Source: Coprinopsis marcescibilis (lineage: Eukaryota > Basidiomycota > Agaricomycetes > Agaricales > Psathyrellaceae). Taken from it: a stretch of 30,241 bases of DNA. The stretch is from NCBI GenBank assembly GCA_004369085.1, contig ML210427.1:1-30241 (forward strand), in the 5' to 3' direction. The notes under the pieces are model-generated. The model had not been told where the DNA came from. It saw nothing but the letters and a program-made list of their open reading frames with translations, and ran no database searches. Shown here in pieces: positions 9,181 to 18,949 of the stretch (the stretch's first letter is position 1; the number at the start of each line of letters is the position of its first letter). The translations under genes were made by a program, and so were the position numbers.

Positions 9181-11189
9181 GCACATTTTCTGTCTCTCGC
9201 TCCAGAGCTTATCTACCGTATTGGCGACGAGGCGAGACCAACACCCACTTTCGCATTGACTATCTGAACTGACACGCGGCGCATATGTCACAGGCAGAAC
9301 TCGAAGATTTGCTAGCTCTGCGTCTCGCCTGTAAATCCTGCGCGGCACTGCTTCGATGGATTGTCTACCGTTCTCTCACCATAGACATAAAATGGGACAC
9401 CTACAGCCCGGTGTTGGACAAGCTCGAGTTGTTGGCAAAGACTAAAGACCACCCTGCGCGACTGGCCACAAAAGAGCTGAATCTCAAACTAATCAGTGGG
9501 ACGTATGGGAGAAGAGACACGAAAGTGGTCAGTTATGAGAGGCGGGTGAAAGCCCTCTTGGTACCCGCCCTCCAAGCTTTAAAAAACGTGTCAAAGCTGC
9601 GGTGAGTTCCACCCATCCATCTGTTTGTGTCCTCCTACTGAGCTTCTACCTCAGATGGAATAACAGCTTCGCAAAGGTTCAGCAAGTTGAAAAAGACGTG
9701 CTTGGAGGAATAAAGCACATCATTCCAAACTTAACCAGCTTGGAAATATCCGGGATCAACATTGGTTACAGTAATTCATACGATAACCTTGGTTCACTAG
9801 AAACGCCTCTCGAGATACTCGCCAATCCTCGTTTGCCACGACTGACTAGGCTAGCAATCAGTGCTCATGGACAAAAGGATCCAAGTCATGGGCCAAACAT
9901 GGTCTTCCTATCTTCTCTGATGAAAGCGACGACTAAGATACTCGCCAACTCTAGGGCGACTCTTCAGTCTTTCGAGTTTCGGATTCCTTTTGGGGCTGTG
10001 GCAGCCCACGGCAGCTTCCCGCCCACCTTCCAAACTCTTTTCAAACTTGAATCCGTCGACAGTATTGTCAGCCCAAATTCATCCGACGCATCCGTGCCAA
10101 TGGACTCTTATACAGCGCTTACCCACCTCGTAATCGACACGGACTTTATCTCGGCAGTACGAAGTGCAACTTTAACCATTCCTCAGCTCCCATCCCTGCA
10201 ATCCCTCGACATATGGCAAGCATATGATTACTACCCGGCACGTACGCCTGAGGCCGCATTGTCGACCAAAGTTGACATTTGGACAGCACTTATAAACACA
10301 CGTGTCCGGCTACGCAGCCTCACGAAAATCAACATCAGCCCCGACTTTCTCCAATATCTCTCAGCAAACTCTTCTGGAGCCGAGTTGGGTAAACTCGAGA
10401 TCACCTGTCATGTGAACATGGATATCTCCAACTCCAATGGGGAAAGGGAGACTCGGGAACGCCAAAGACAACAAGAGATGGGGGCAGAATTATTTACACG
10501 TGCCATAATCCCCCACCGGGCTTTCCTCGAGTCCTTCGCAATTTGGACTAACAACAGTGGATGGTGGGTATTTGGTCAGGAACTTGCCGCTGCTGCTTGC
10601 TTTTCAAGCGTAAACTCTTGGCCACAGCTGAGAGAGCTCCACCTGAGCGTTTACATGGCGGAGACAATGGGCGAGGTTAGTCAGGAAGTTGAACCAGGCA
10701 ACAATGGAGCGTTAAGCATGAAAACCGATTACGTGGTAAGTTCACGCAACTACCAAAACATGCAAGTGCTAACCGGAACACCCAAAAATCGTACAGCGAG
10801 TCCTTATCGACCTCATCTCACAACAAGCTCTCTTCCCGTCGTTCAAAACACTTTACCTCAGGCCCGCAAGGCCCCCAACCTGCACCTCGTTCACGGTTCG
10901 CTTCACAGACCGACATGAAGGAATAGAGGCAAAACTTCGCTCTGCTATCAACCTGCGGCTAGAAGGATATAGATTTCAATCCAACTCAAACTCGACGACA
11001 ATTCTCCCCACTATCGTTATGAGAAGGGCCTGGAGTAATCCCAGAGTTGAATGGCACCCAGTCGAGACTCCTGATGGGCGATGGCAGTATCGACGTGAGG
11101 GAGTGGAAGTGTCGACCTGGGATCCGACTACGACTAAGCGGCGTAAAGGATTTCAAAGAAAAACTGTCGGTGAAGATGGAACGGTTTAA
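9181..11189 (+). CDS. F-box/LRR-like protein, family A member 3, 5' end decayed
   Basis: Main model: ATG 9285, exons 9285-9601, 9655-10735 and 10797-11189 (introns 53 and 61 nt), 596 aa. Family A motifs IWTALINTRVRLR (about 314-326) and WWVFG (409-413) are present and both introns match the paralogues. Upstream, 9181-9231 still reads as 17 codons of F-box (FLSLAPELIYRIGDE) equal in length to exon 1 of the 1315 gene, but the first codon is GCA where that gene has ATG. The 5' splice site at 9232 is GC instead of GT, while the acceptor (CACAG, 9289-9293) survives. Read through, this exon ends at a stop inside the former intron. The only available start, ATG 9285, lies within that old intron, so the protein would lack the first half of its F-box. 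It could be a neofunctionalised truncated protein or an early pseudogene. Confidence 0.75.
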
Positions 11190-11389
11190 GAGGGGTTTCA
11201 GTTGAAGTCTTCCAACTTCCGCTAGCAACGAAAATCATGAAATGTACGGTATATCCCCAACTTCAATCATACAAATTTTGCCCCAGGCTGCGCTTAAATA
11301 GTGTCTCTAATGAAAACGGCCTAAAGTTACAACACCGGCTAAAAGGATCCTTTGAACAGGCTTTCCAAAGAATAGGATAACAAAAAGTC

Positions 11390-11516
11390 TGACGAGAGTG
11401 GGATTCGAACCCACGCCCTTTCGGACCAGATAACCATCGAAGATCGAATGGAAGATTTGAACGTCATGACGCTCGGGTCCTTAGTCTGGCGCCTTAGACC
11501 GCTCGGCCATCTCGCC
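11390..11516 (-). tRNA. tRNA-Leu (AAG), with 47-nt intron
   Basis: On the - strand GGCGAGA (11516-11510) pairs with TCTCGTC plus discriminator A at 11390 (seven pairs, one G-U). The D arm is the class II leucine form with GGTCTAAGGC. The anticodon stem CCAGA/TCTGG encloses C-T-AAG-G, anticodon AAG at 11482-11480. A 47-nt intron (11478-11432) follows position 37. The variable arm is long (TCCGAAAGGGC) as expected for leucine, and the T arm is GTGGG TTCGAAT CCCAC. Confidence 0.95.
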
Positions 11517-11835
11517 ATGAGAGTGCAAAACCTCGGCGGACCCTGGGGCACTCCATACCCAAAGTCTGCCAACAACGGGGCGCTAATTCCCGAATATCTA
11601 ATGAGTGTTCGCTAATGATGGCAGATCAGACACTCCCCCCACGAGCTCTTTGGTTATGAGCGTTTTGGAGTTCAATCCGGCGCATTGCAAGAAGGTCTCC
11701 AGCTTTATATATTGCAGACTGGGTAGGCGAAGGAATCACATATGTCAACGTCAACCCTATTAATATATTACAAAGGCCCATACCCGAAGTTTGGCTGTAA
11801 CATACACATTGATACATATTTACACTACCATGACC
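11517..11835. other. Intergenic, nothing recognised
   Basis: 319 bp between the 5' end of the tRNA-Leu gene and the 3' end of the - strand F-box gene. It should contain the polyadenylation region of that gene. No further structure seen. Confidence 0.6.
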
Positions 11836-13563
11836 TCAGGGAACCCAGGTAAGGGGTCTGTTCTCAATCAAACTAGTGAAGGCATCTATCTCCTTCTTCG
11901 CTTGCCACCTCTTGGATGCGCTGTGGTACTGGTAGCCATGCGCATTTATCGCATAGTTAGCCATAACGGAGACTTCATCGCCGAATACAACCTCAGCACC
12001 AAGGAGCCGTAGTTGAGTTATCGCCTTATCATGCTCACTGTCCTTCTCCACAGGCAAAAGCACGGCCCTCCTCCCTTTGTCGGTTTCCGTCGATTCGTAT
12101 ATCCTGAGACTCGCCCGAGAGGTGCAGGCAAACTTGGCACGCAAAGTGAGAAAGTCGGTGATTCCTTCAACATGACGAACCAACTGTCCCTTCGAGTCCG
12201 CTTCTGGGTAGTACCAAGTGTCGGTGCAAAGGACGGCTTCCAATTTCCCAAGTCCCATGGAAGCAGTAAGTTTCTTAGTGACGATGTAGTCGAAGAATTC
12301 GTAATCCCTGACATTGATTTGCCTAACCTCTTGAAGGTCCGAGACCAACGCGCCAATAGTTTGTCCGTCCACGTTCGCATTCTCCAGGGACAAGGTATGG
12401 AAATTGGGCTGCGAGGCCATGCGAGTAAGGAACGCCTCCAACCTATGCGTGGGGACGATCCATTCTTCTGGCGAGTTATCGGGAGAAAGTAGATGGTCAA
12501 CACGCATGAACTGGAGGGCAGGAAAGGCCATGAGTTGCAAGGCTGCGACAGTTCTCCGGCCTATGACAACGAGTTTCTTGACGCGTGGGTGTGATGTGTA
12601 CGCCGCCGCAACTTCTTCTCCCACCTCCCGCTCCACCATGCTTTCCAGGGCAGGCCCCAAAACGAGTTCCTCCATGTGAGGTAGGCCTTCCGGTGAGAGA
12701 ATTGCTGCAAACATGACTGGATCTATAACATTGTCAGTGAGGCATCGAGCGCCGATGTAGAGGTATACGATGGACGAGTGTTGGAATGGATGCATTGTCA
12801 ATCCGCTAATGTGGAGATTCGTCAAGCTGGGAAGGGTGGCAGTCGAGAATCTTCGAATCAGTGACTCCAGTTGAACCTCTTCTATGTTAAGCTGGAGCCC
12901 TCGCAATGTACTTGGCGTCGTTTCCCAGCGATCCAGCAAAGAGGTGAGTACTTTGCAAGATGCGCCCGTAATCGCCAGCTCCGCTAGATTGCGGCTACTC
13001 ATGAAGTCAAAAACGTCGGCCAGTGACTTGGTCATCTCCATTTCTGCCCAACCCAGCACAATCCCGAGCCTAATTTGCGCCTCATCTCCGCCTCGCCTAA
13101 ACCAGGAATCCAATTGCGAGGGACTTGTCCAAGAGCCAGATTTTGCCTGGAGTATCACCTCGAGGCCCCTCCATAACGTAGGGGTACTAAACGCCACGTC
13201 CCTCCACTTCTTGCAAACCCATCGCAAGGTTCGAAACTGCAAACGATCCTCCTGATTCAGCATCCCCGGATTGCGAAACGAGAACGAAATGATTTTCGCG
13301 ATGAGCTCGTTAGGAAGGTCACGAGCTGGTGCAACGACATGGATGAACCGATCCTGTTCTTTCAACAAAGCCTTGCGTTCGGAATTGAGCTTATCGATCT
13401 CACGTCGGAGAAGAAGAATTCTGTTGTCAATCGATGAGATGTCGTCCCGGATGTTGTGGATGCGATTCTTGCATTTTAAGCGTAAGACGTCGGAGACATC
13501 TTCGCTTGTGGTACCTGTTGAGAATTGGGAAAGCTCTGGGTCAATATGTAGTGGTTTCGGCAT
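11836..13563 (-). CDS. Coiled-coil F-box protein, family B member 2
   Basis: Single exon, 575 aa from ATG 13563 (an ATG at 13629 would add 22 unrelated residues). Order: coiled coil at about 27-70 (RIHNIRDDISSIDNRILLL), F-box-like domain from RDLPNELIAKIISFSF (81-96) with the WRDVAFSTPTLWRGL segment typical of agaricomycete F-box proteins, then a long leucine-rich region. It is paralogous to the gene at 8501-6771. Likely cytosolic or nuclear SCF adaptor, by family. It is followed on its 5' side by the RING gene on the same strand, 196 bp away. Confidence 0.87.
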   Translation of the reverse strand: MPKPLHIDPELSQFSTGTTSEDVSDVLRLKCKNRIHNIRDDISSIDNRILLLRREIDKLNSERKALLKEQDRFIHVVAPARDLPNELIAKIISFSFRNPGMLNQEDRLQFRTLRWVCKKWRDVAFSTPTLWRGLEVILQAKSGSWTSPSQLDSWFRRGGDEAQIRLGIVLGWAEMEMTKSLADVFDFMSSRNLAELAITGASCKVLTSLLDRWETTPSTLRGLQLNIEEVQLESLIRRFSTATLPSLTNLHISGLTMHPFQHSSIVYLYIGARCLTDNVIDPVMFAAILSPEGLPHMEELVLGPALESMVEREVGEEVAAAYTSHPRVKKLVVIGRRTVAALQLMAFPALQFMRVDHLLSPDNSPEEWIVPTHRLEAFLTRMASQPNFHTLSLENANVDGQTIGALVSDLQEVRQINVRDYEFFDYIVTKKLTASMGLGKLEAVLCTDTWYYPEADSKGQLVRHVEGITDFLTLRAKFACTSRASLRIYESTETDKGRRAVLLPVEKDSEHDKAITQLRLLGAEVVFGDEVSVMANYAINAHGYQYHSASKRWQAKKEIDAFTSLIENRPLTWVP

Positions 13564-13759
13564 AGGAAAGGAAAGAAAACGCCCAACCCAACCTAGAACC
13601 CTGCCAAAGGATTGAACATCAGGGCGCACGAACCACGTGGCTGTGTTGGCGGTGAACGAGATATATCGTTAATTGCTTCAGCATATAGCGATTAATTACG
13701 CGTAAACTCCTCATGTTCCACATTTATTTACCCTGCGCAAAGGGGGAAAGTGTCCGATA

Positions 13760-15631
13760 CTATAGACTAAACACAGCTTTAATCTTCAGTCCCATCACAC
13801 CCCCACCGCGTCCATCCCACCCAGGTATCGTAGCTCTACAGACAGGACACTTCGCACCATCTGCATCCCTATTTTGCGGACCAGCCACAACCGTCCTGTT
13901 TCTCGCCATAGTGCTCTTCACCGCCGCGAAGAGGCACTGTCCACAACATATATGGCCACACGGAGTCATTGTCGCGTTTGTCGGTGGGAAGAAGCAGATG
14001 GGGCAGTTGTACGATGATAAGTATTCGGGTTCGGGTGAAAGGGCTCTTTGCTTAGCCTTCTGTTTCTGTTTCTGCTTCGTCGACGCGGAGGAACCATTTG
14101 ATGTCAATGTCGAAGAACTGGGACCGGCTACAGTCCCTCGTTCCTCTACGATTGTCACAGTATCATCGTCGGGGGATTCGTCCTTGACTGCAGAAGCCTT
14201 GGACCTAGAGGTAGATGATGAAGGACCAGAAGCAGACCCGGCTTGATCCCCGCTTGTAGAATGCACAATGCTAGCCAAACTGCCTCCTACGTTCGCCACA
14301 TGACCCTCGCCTCCATCTACCTCGTCAGCTATATGTTGTGGGTCCCCTCCCCGATCCGTGTCTCCACCCGCTGCATCGTGCGCGCCATAAAATCCATGGT
14401 CCATCTCCTGCCAGTCAAACATAGGAGGTGGTTGTGCCCCCATTAAAGGATCATTGGGTCCCTGGTACTCCCAAATTGAGCCATCGCGTTCGCCTGCCAT
14501 TTCCACGACGTCTACAGCACGTTGCACAGGACTATGGAAAGCATCATCCGGGATGACCAGTGGATGATCGAAATGCGGATGCCAGGGGGTGCGAACGGGT
14601 TGACTTGGTTGACTGGGTCGGTGCTGGACTGGTGGGGGCAGGTGGAGGTGTTGTCCATCATTGCGGTGTACCTCGGATGTCGGCAAGAAAGTCCTTGGTC
14701 CAGGTCTTGGTTCGAAATTCAGCTGCGCCTGTCCTGGTTCGTCCTCGAAGCTGTCCAACCTCGTCCTGAAGGGTTGCCTTCTCGCATCAGAATTCCAATC
14801 TATGAAGTTTCCATCCGCGTTGAATGGTGGATGGTCAGCTTCCAGTCCCCTTGCATTCGTAAGATTTCTTGTATTCGAATAGACGGGCCTGTTGGATGCT
14901 CCTTGACCCTCGTCTTCGCCAACCCACCCAGGACCGCTTCCCCCCACCAAGGTAGAACGACCTGGAAGCGAGTCGTGATTCCAGTCGTGATAGGTCTCGT
15001 CGTTGTAGACCTGGTCGTTCCAGAGGCGATTCTGAAGCCCCCTATCTTCCCTCCTTTCGGAGCTTGATGCCCCGAACGCAGCATGACGGTGGGGCTCTGG
15101 ACGACCCGCGGCCACATCGATGTCGTATTCATTGCCAAAGGTTTGCCCACCCGTTCTCCGACGTTGGCGAATCAAGTCCTCTGTACTGGAAGCAGAGCTC
15201 CTCCTCCTCTTTCCTGGGCTGCTGCCGGTTGTGTTGTCCATGGTGGTGACCCGGATGCCGGATGTAGACGAACTCGGTCCAGCAATAGCGTTCGAGGTCG
15301 TGAGGTTCGCCAACCTAGCACTGCTCCTTGTCCTCGTTCTGGTCGATGGAGAGTTGTTGTTAAGAGCTGCAGATTCTTCCCCTTCCTTCTTGGCCAATCC
15401 ACGCTTCTTCTGTTCCGAACGTGTCACTGTTAACGGTGATTCGGGCTTTGTCCGCCTCGTCGCCTTCCGAGTGATTGGGCCTGTGGGTGCACGAGCGGGG
15501 CCACTCCTTGTAATCCTTGTAGCCACTGGGCTCGCCGCACGAGATTGAGTTCGAGAAGATCTCTGAGAAATAGAATTGCGTGGTAGAAGGTTCCGGCAAG
15601 TGAGAGGAATAGGCAAAGGGTCCGAGTTCAT
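13760..15631 (-). CDS. RING-finger (C3HC4) E3 ubiquitin ligase-like protein
   Basis: Single exon, 623 aa from ATG 15631 (an ATG at 15718 would add 29 residues of no evident character). The first 480 residues are low-complexity, rich in Ser, Arg, Gly and Pro, and probably disordered. The C-terminus has a complete RING: CPIC (543-546), PCGHICCGQC carrying Cys-x-His-x2-Cys-x2-Cys, and CPVC (595-598), with an insertion between the last two metal sites. About 50 residues before the RING is DDDTVTIVEE (VTIV at 492-495), matching a SUMO-interacting motif: hydrophobic core flanked by acid. A C-terminal RING with an upstream SIM is the layout of SUMO-targeted ligases such as Slx8, so that role is possible but not shown. 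Expected activity: E2-dependent ubiquitin transfer. Confidence 0.85.
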   Translation of the reverse strand: MNSDPLPIPLTCRNLLPRNSISQRSSRTQSRAASPVATRITRSGPARAPTGPITRKATRRTKPESPLTVTRSEQKKRGLAKKEGEESAALNNNSPSTRTRTRSSARLANLTTSNAIAGPSSSTSGIRVTTMDNTTGSSPGKRRRSSASSTEDLIRQRRRTGGQTFGNEYDIDVAAGRPEPHRHAAFGASSSERREDRGLQNRLWNDQVYNDETYHDWNHDSLPGRSTLVGGSGPGWVGEDEGQGASNRPVYSNTRNLTNARGLEADHPPFNADGNFIDWNSDARRQPFRTRLDSFEDEPGQAQLNFEPRPGPRTFLPTSEVHRNDGQHLHLPPPVQHRPSQPSQPVRTPWHPHFDHPLVIPDDAFHSPVQRAVDVVEMAGERDGSIWEYQGPNDPLMGAQPPPMFDWQEMDHGFYGAHDAAGGDTDRGGDPQHIADEVDGGEGHVANVGGSLASIVHSTSGDQAGSASGPSSSTSRSKASAVKDESPDDDTVTIVEERGTVAGPSSSTLTSNGSSASTKQKQKQKAKQRALSPEPEYLSSYNCPICFFPPTNATMTPCGHICCGQCLFAAVKSTMARNRTVVAGPQNRDADGAKCPVCRATIPGWDGRGGGVMGLKIKAVFSL

Positions 15632-16282
15632 AATGGCAGTTTGAGTAGATGTGGCACTGTCACTGGGTTTAGTCTGGTTTGTTCCAACACTTAAAATTCG
15701 TAGTCTGGCGAATACCAATGAGTTCGCCGTCGAGCCATTCTCTACAGTCTACCGACTGACCATTCAATCCTATTTCTAAAAGAAATGACAGGTGAATTTG
15801 AGGGAAGCAATTCAAGTTGAAGAGAAACAAAGGCTCCTGGATGATCAACGGTGGCAAGAACGGCCCGCATAGAACCGCTCTCGGCAAATCCCGACAACCT
15901 CTGTAGGGCACAACGGGGACTTCAAGTTTCTGTTTACCAGGAAATTTATTGCATACAGCATATCTGTGCTTATAAGACGGGTGATAATAGTTGAGCTCAA
16001 TCAAGAGCAAGGCACTATACCAGTTGTATTCATGTTCACCGTTAAAATCCCAAAACATCAAATTTATAAGCCTCAATGGAATGGGCTCGATTCAGTGTGC
16101 ACTTCTCCCTCTCATCCCTGATGGTCGACCCTACATCCTCCAGTTCTTTCATCACCTGTATAATAAAGCGCGTAATACCACTGGTTCATAAATGATTATC
16201 CAAACTCGAGTTGCAGTACTTCAAGTTACTTTGCATAACTTCTTGCACAAACATCTTTCATATAGCCCGTATTTCCCGTCAG
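15632..16282. other. Intergenic, nothing recognised
   Basis: About 650 bp upstream of the RING gene. A 135-codon frame on the - strand (16076-15669) overlaps the RING gene start in another frame and has no family-like features. The region presumably includes the RING promoter. Confidence 0.5.
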
Positions 16283-16815
16283 TTACTTTGCGATACCGCG
16301 ATTACTCCAGCTGAATGTCATTTTGAGGTCGAAATTGACGCCAGTCAAGGTCCCAAACTTGAATCCACGACGGAGCCAAATCAAGAACTCTTCGTTGGTT
16401 TTCGGCGTCTCTTGCACCATATCACGTATCACGACGGATGAAAGAATGTTCTTGTTCTTGAGAAATTTGGGTTTATAACATTACTCAAAGCACTGTACGA
16501 GGTCAATTATACCGATACTGGTGTACGCTAAGCTGAGAAAGCTGTATACAGCTCGGAGGTAGCTGGGCAACTCACGCCTTGGCGTTGTACTGTTTCATCG
16601 CGTTATTTGTCGTCGGTAGAGTAACAGGATACAGTGTACCTATCTATGAGAGCATTCGCCTGATATTCTGCAAGACGTTCCTTGACTTTATCCGTACAGT
16701 CGGCACATTCGTCGCTGCAGATTGAACGTCTTGGTTGTCGGAATCGCTTCGGCGCGCAGATGTTCACAATTTTAAACAAGATAATGTTGTTGACACTCAA
16801 GGGACAGTACGGCAC
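16283..16815 (-). CDS. Tentative small spliced gene, unknown function
   Basis: Proposed exons on the - strand: 16815-16640, 16589-16499 and 16450-16283 (introns 50 and 48 nt; an acceptor at 16457 is an alternative), 144 aa. The joined frame reads as protein-like sequence, with CSDECADC near residue 33, a hydrophobic segment SYLRAVYSFLSLAYTSIGII, then EEFLIWLRRGFKFGTLTGVNF and the stop. No single frame is long. The evidence is phase-consistent splice signals (GTACAC...ACAG, then GTACAG...AAG) and composition. The first 30 residues are weak, and a CTGCAG acceptor at about 16710 suggests that an upstream exon may replace them. I do not recognise the family. It may be a remnant. Confidence 0.35.
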
Positions 16816-17377
16816 ATGCCTTTTGGCTTAGCTACTAGATCACTTCACAAAACGCTCTTGTTTAGCTTTGTCTTAGAATTCAAAGGAAATTCTTTTAGCG
16901 CCCGCTTTCGCCGCTGTACAGCCGCCAAGTCCACATGGTGACGTTCTCGTCATTGATGGGCGGTGTTAAGCGGGCCGCGCCAAGTTCAACCGAGCTCGTT
17001 CCCTTTTCGTCGTTTGCCTTGTCCTTCACACCCAAAGCACGACAGCCTTTATACTTGCCTTTATAGTCCCAGCGACATATAACTTCTTAAATCTGGATGG
17101 CGAACATTACCATTGATTGATTCTTTCTTTCTCGCCCCCAACTTCTACCATCGATTTTGCCCTGTTCAAGTCCTCGACTCATTTACCACCACATTACTGT
17201 ATACTGAGTTGCGCAAACGCCAACTCAAGCAAGAAACAGTCTAATACTCGGATACTGCCATTTACCGTGACTCAGAACACATTATCTACCCCTTGGACCT
17301 CGTATACTGTAAGAAATGTCTATTTTATGGAATATCGACGCGTTCTAACCCGGTCCGAAGTATAGCTCACCGTGACG
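16816..17377. promoter_or_regulatory. Upstream region of the F-box gene at 17378
   Basis: About 560 bp containing no recognised gene. It is pyrimidine-rich toward 17110-17170 and should contain the promoter and 5' UTR of the + strand F-box gene and perhaps the start of the tentative - strand gene. Confidence 0.45.
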
Positions 17378-18949
17378 ATGTTGTACTGGGAACCATCGAC
17401 GATTCAGCAAGCCAGCTTCCTCCAGAAGGACTGCTTCCTAAAAAATGGGAGAGCTCGAGCACTATCGCTCCAGTTGAAGCCGCTATGTGCGAGCAATACG
17501 ACCTACAGCCAGTTCTCACACGTGGCCGCTTCACCGAACCTCAAAAGCGCGTTCGACGCCCTCTTTCTGCAAACTGTCGTCTCGCCACGATACGCACAGA
17601 CCGCCTATGTTGACTATTCACCGGTCTCAACACCCCCTGCACCACTATCGGCACAAGCAGACGTATCTACATTCCCATCTTTCCCTGCACCCATCAACGC
17701 CCTGCCACAGGAGCTTTTGGGTCTGATATTTGAAGAGTACCTCTCACCCTCCTACTCAGAGGAAGACGAGTACGACTTTGACTCTGAATCTCCCCTTACC
17801 GTCTCATCGGATTTCAAAGTATCTCCGCTCATCCTCAGCCATGTTTGTCGCCACTGGCGGGCAACGGCCACCTCACACAAGAAGCTCTGGAGCAACATCG
17901 CTGTATCCATTCAGAATCACTCTTTAGGAAGCTCATCGCGAGCATCCGGACGAAACCTCCTTCGACTTCTTCGACTCTTCCTAGCACGTGCAAATGGGGC
18001 GCCCCTATCACTGCAGGTCGCAGTCTCCGCTGGGAAAGACCTCCCTGAATATGACGACATTCCCATAGTCTCCCAAGAGGAGGTTGCTCTGACGAGTGCC
18101 GTCTTCAAGCTTCTTGTACCTCATGCCGAAAGATGGCAAGATGTCAAGTTCCAACTGCTCAGCAAACAGGTCCAGGCAACATTTTTGGACTTGATGTCGA
18201 CCTCAGCCCCTCGCACCAACTCTTCAGCACCCCTATTCCCTTTGCTTCGCTCGTTTGTTCTCGACACCTCACTTTCCCTTTTCGATCTTCAGGGTACACA
18301 GCCTATCGGAGAAGAAGATGCCAATGCGACCGCCACCTTGATCTACGCCACAATACTTCGCAATTCACCCAGCCTCTCCGACCTCGTTGTGGATGACGAG
18401 CTTTTCGAATACCTGGATTCGCAACTCGAAAATGACGACCTAGTGGTCCCTTGGAAAAGCATCAAGAACCTGGACATCTCTTGCAACACCATCCCTGCCC
18501 AACGACTCCTCAGAATTTGCCAGAAAGCTAGCAACCTCGAGACCATGAGTGTATGGCGTGTAGGCGACTCCGACCGAATGGATGTGGACGACATTCGTAC
18601 CCGCTGTCATGGTGTCACGCTTCCTCGACTCCGGAGTGCCAACATCACCTCGCTCTGTCATCCGCGGGAGTTCCTCTCATACTTCTCGCTCCCCGTGTTG
18701 GAGACGTTGGACCTTGATGTGCAGACTTTGCAGTCTGCATGGTCGAGGAACACGGGCAAGGTGTCCCTGGAGGATCTCGTCACTCCCATCGAGGAGTTGG
18801 TCACTTCATCAGCCCTTTCATCTCCGGTCATTCGGTGTCGCGTTCAGGAACGCTGCCTCGAGGTGGGTCAGTGTCTGCTTCGAACCGGGGTAAAGGTTGA
18901 TATCAAAGGGCTGAACACGCCCGTCCTTGTCGATGTCTACAAATATTAG
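17378..18949 (+). CDS. F-box protein, third type
   Basis: Single exon, 523 aa from ATG 17378. The F-box-like domain lies at about 106-175: INALPQELLGLIFEEYL, an acidic insert (SEEDEYDFDSES), then LILSHVCRHWRATATSHKKLWSNI, the usual agaricomycete form with a CRHWR core. The following region is leucine-rich and probably forms irregular LRRs. It lacks the preceding coiled coil of family B and the WW-x-FG motif of family A, so it belongs to a separate subfamily. The 105 residues before the F-box are Ser/Pro/Gln-rich; the true start could lie elsewhere if a 5' intron exists, but no in-frame ATG follows before the domain. Expected role: SCF substrate adaptor. Confidence 0.85.
   Translation: MLYWEPSTIQQASFLQKDCFLKNGRARALSLQLKPLCASNTTYSQFSHVAASPNLKSAFDALFLQTVVSPRYAQTAYVDYSPVSTPPAPLSAQADVSTFPSFPAPINALPQELLGLIFEEYLSPSYSEEDEYDFDSESPLTVSSDFKVSPLILSHVCRHWRATATSHKKLWSNIAVSIQNHSLGSSSRASGRNLLRLLRLFLARANGAPLSLQVAVSAGKDLPEYDDIPIVSQEEVALTSAVFKLLVPHAERWQDVKFQLLSKQVQATFLDLMSTSAPRTNSSAPLFPLLRSFVLDTSLSLFDLQGTQPIGEEDANATATLIYATILRNSPSLSDLVVDDELFEYLDSQLENDDLVVPWKSIKNLDISCNTIPAQRLLRICQKASNLETMSVWRVGDSDRMDVDDIRTRCHGVTLPRLRSANITSLCHPREFLSYFSLPVLETLDLDVQTLQSAWSRNTGKVSLEDLVTPIEELVTSSALSSPVIRCRVQERCLEVGQCLLRTGVKVDIKGLNTPVLVDVYKY

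Noticed and set aside
12013..13615. + strand frames up to 159 codons opposite the family B F-box gene
   Set aside because: Antisense shadows; the - strand frame is long, paralogous and domain-bearing.
14522..15548. Several + strand frames of 70-180 codons opposite the RING gene
   Set aside because: They are antisense shadows of the Ser/Arg/Gly-rich, GC-rich coding sequence with no domain signal.
15669..16076. 135-codon - strand frame
   Set aside because: It overlaps the RING gene start in a different frame, shows no family features, and its composition looks like intergenic DNA.
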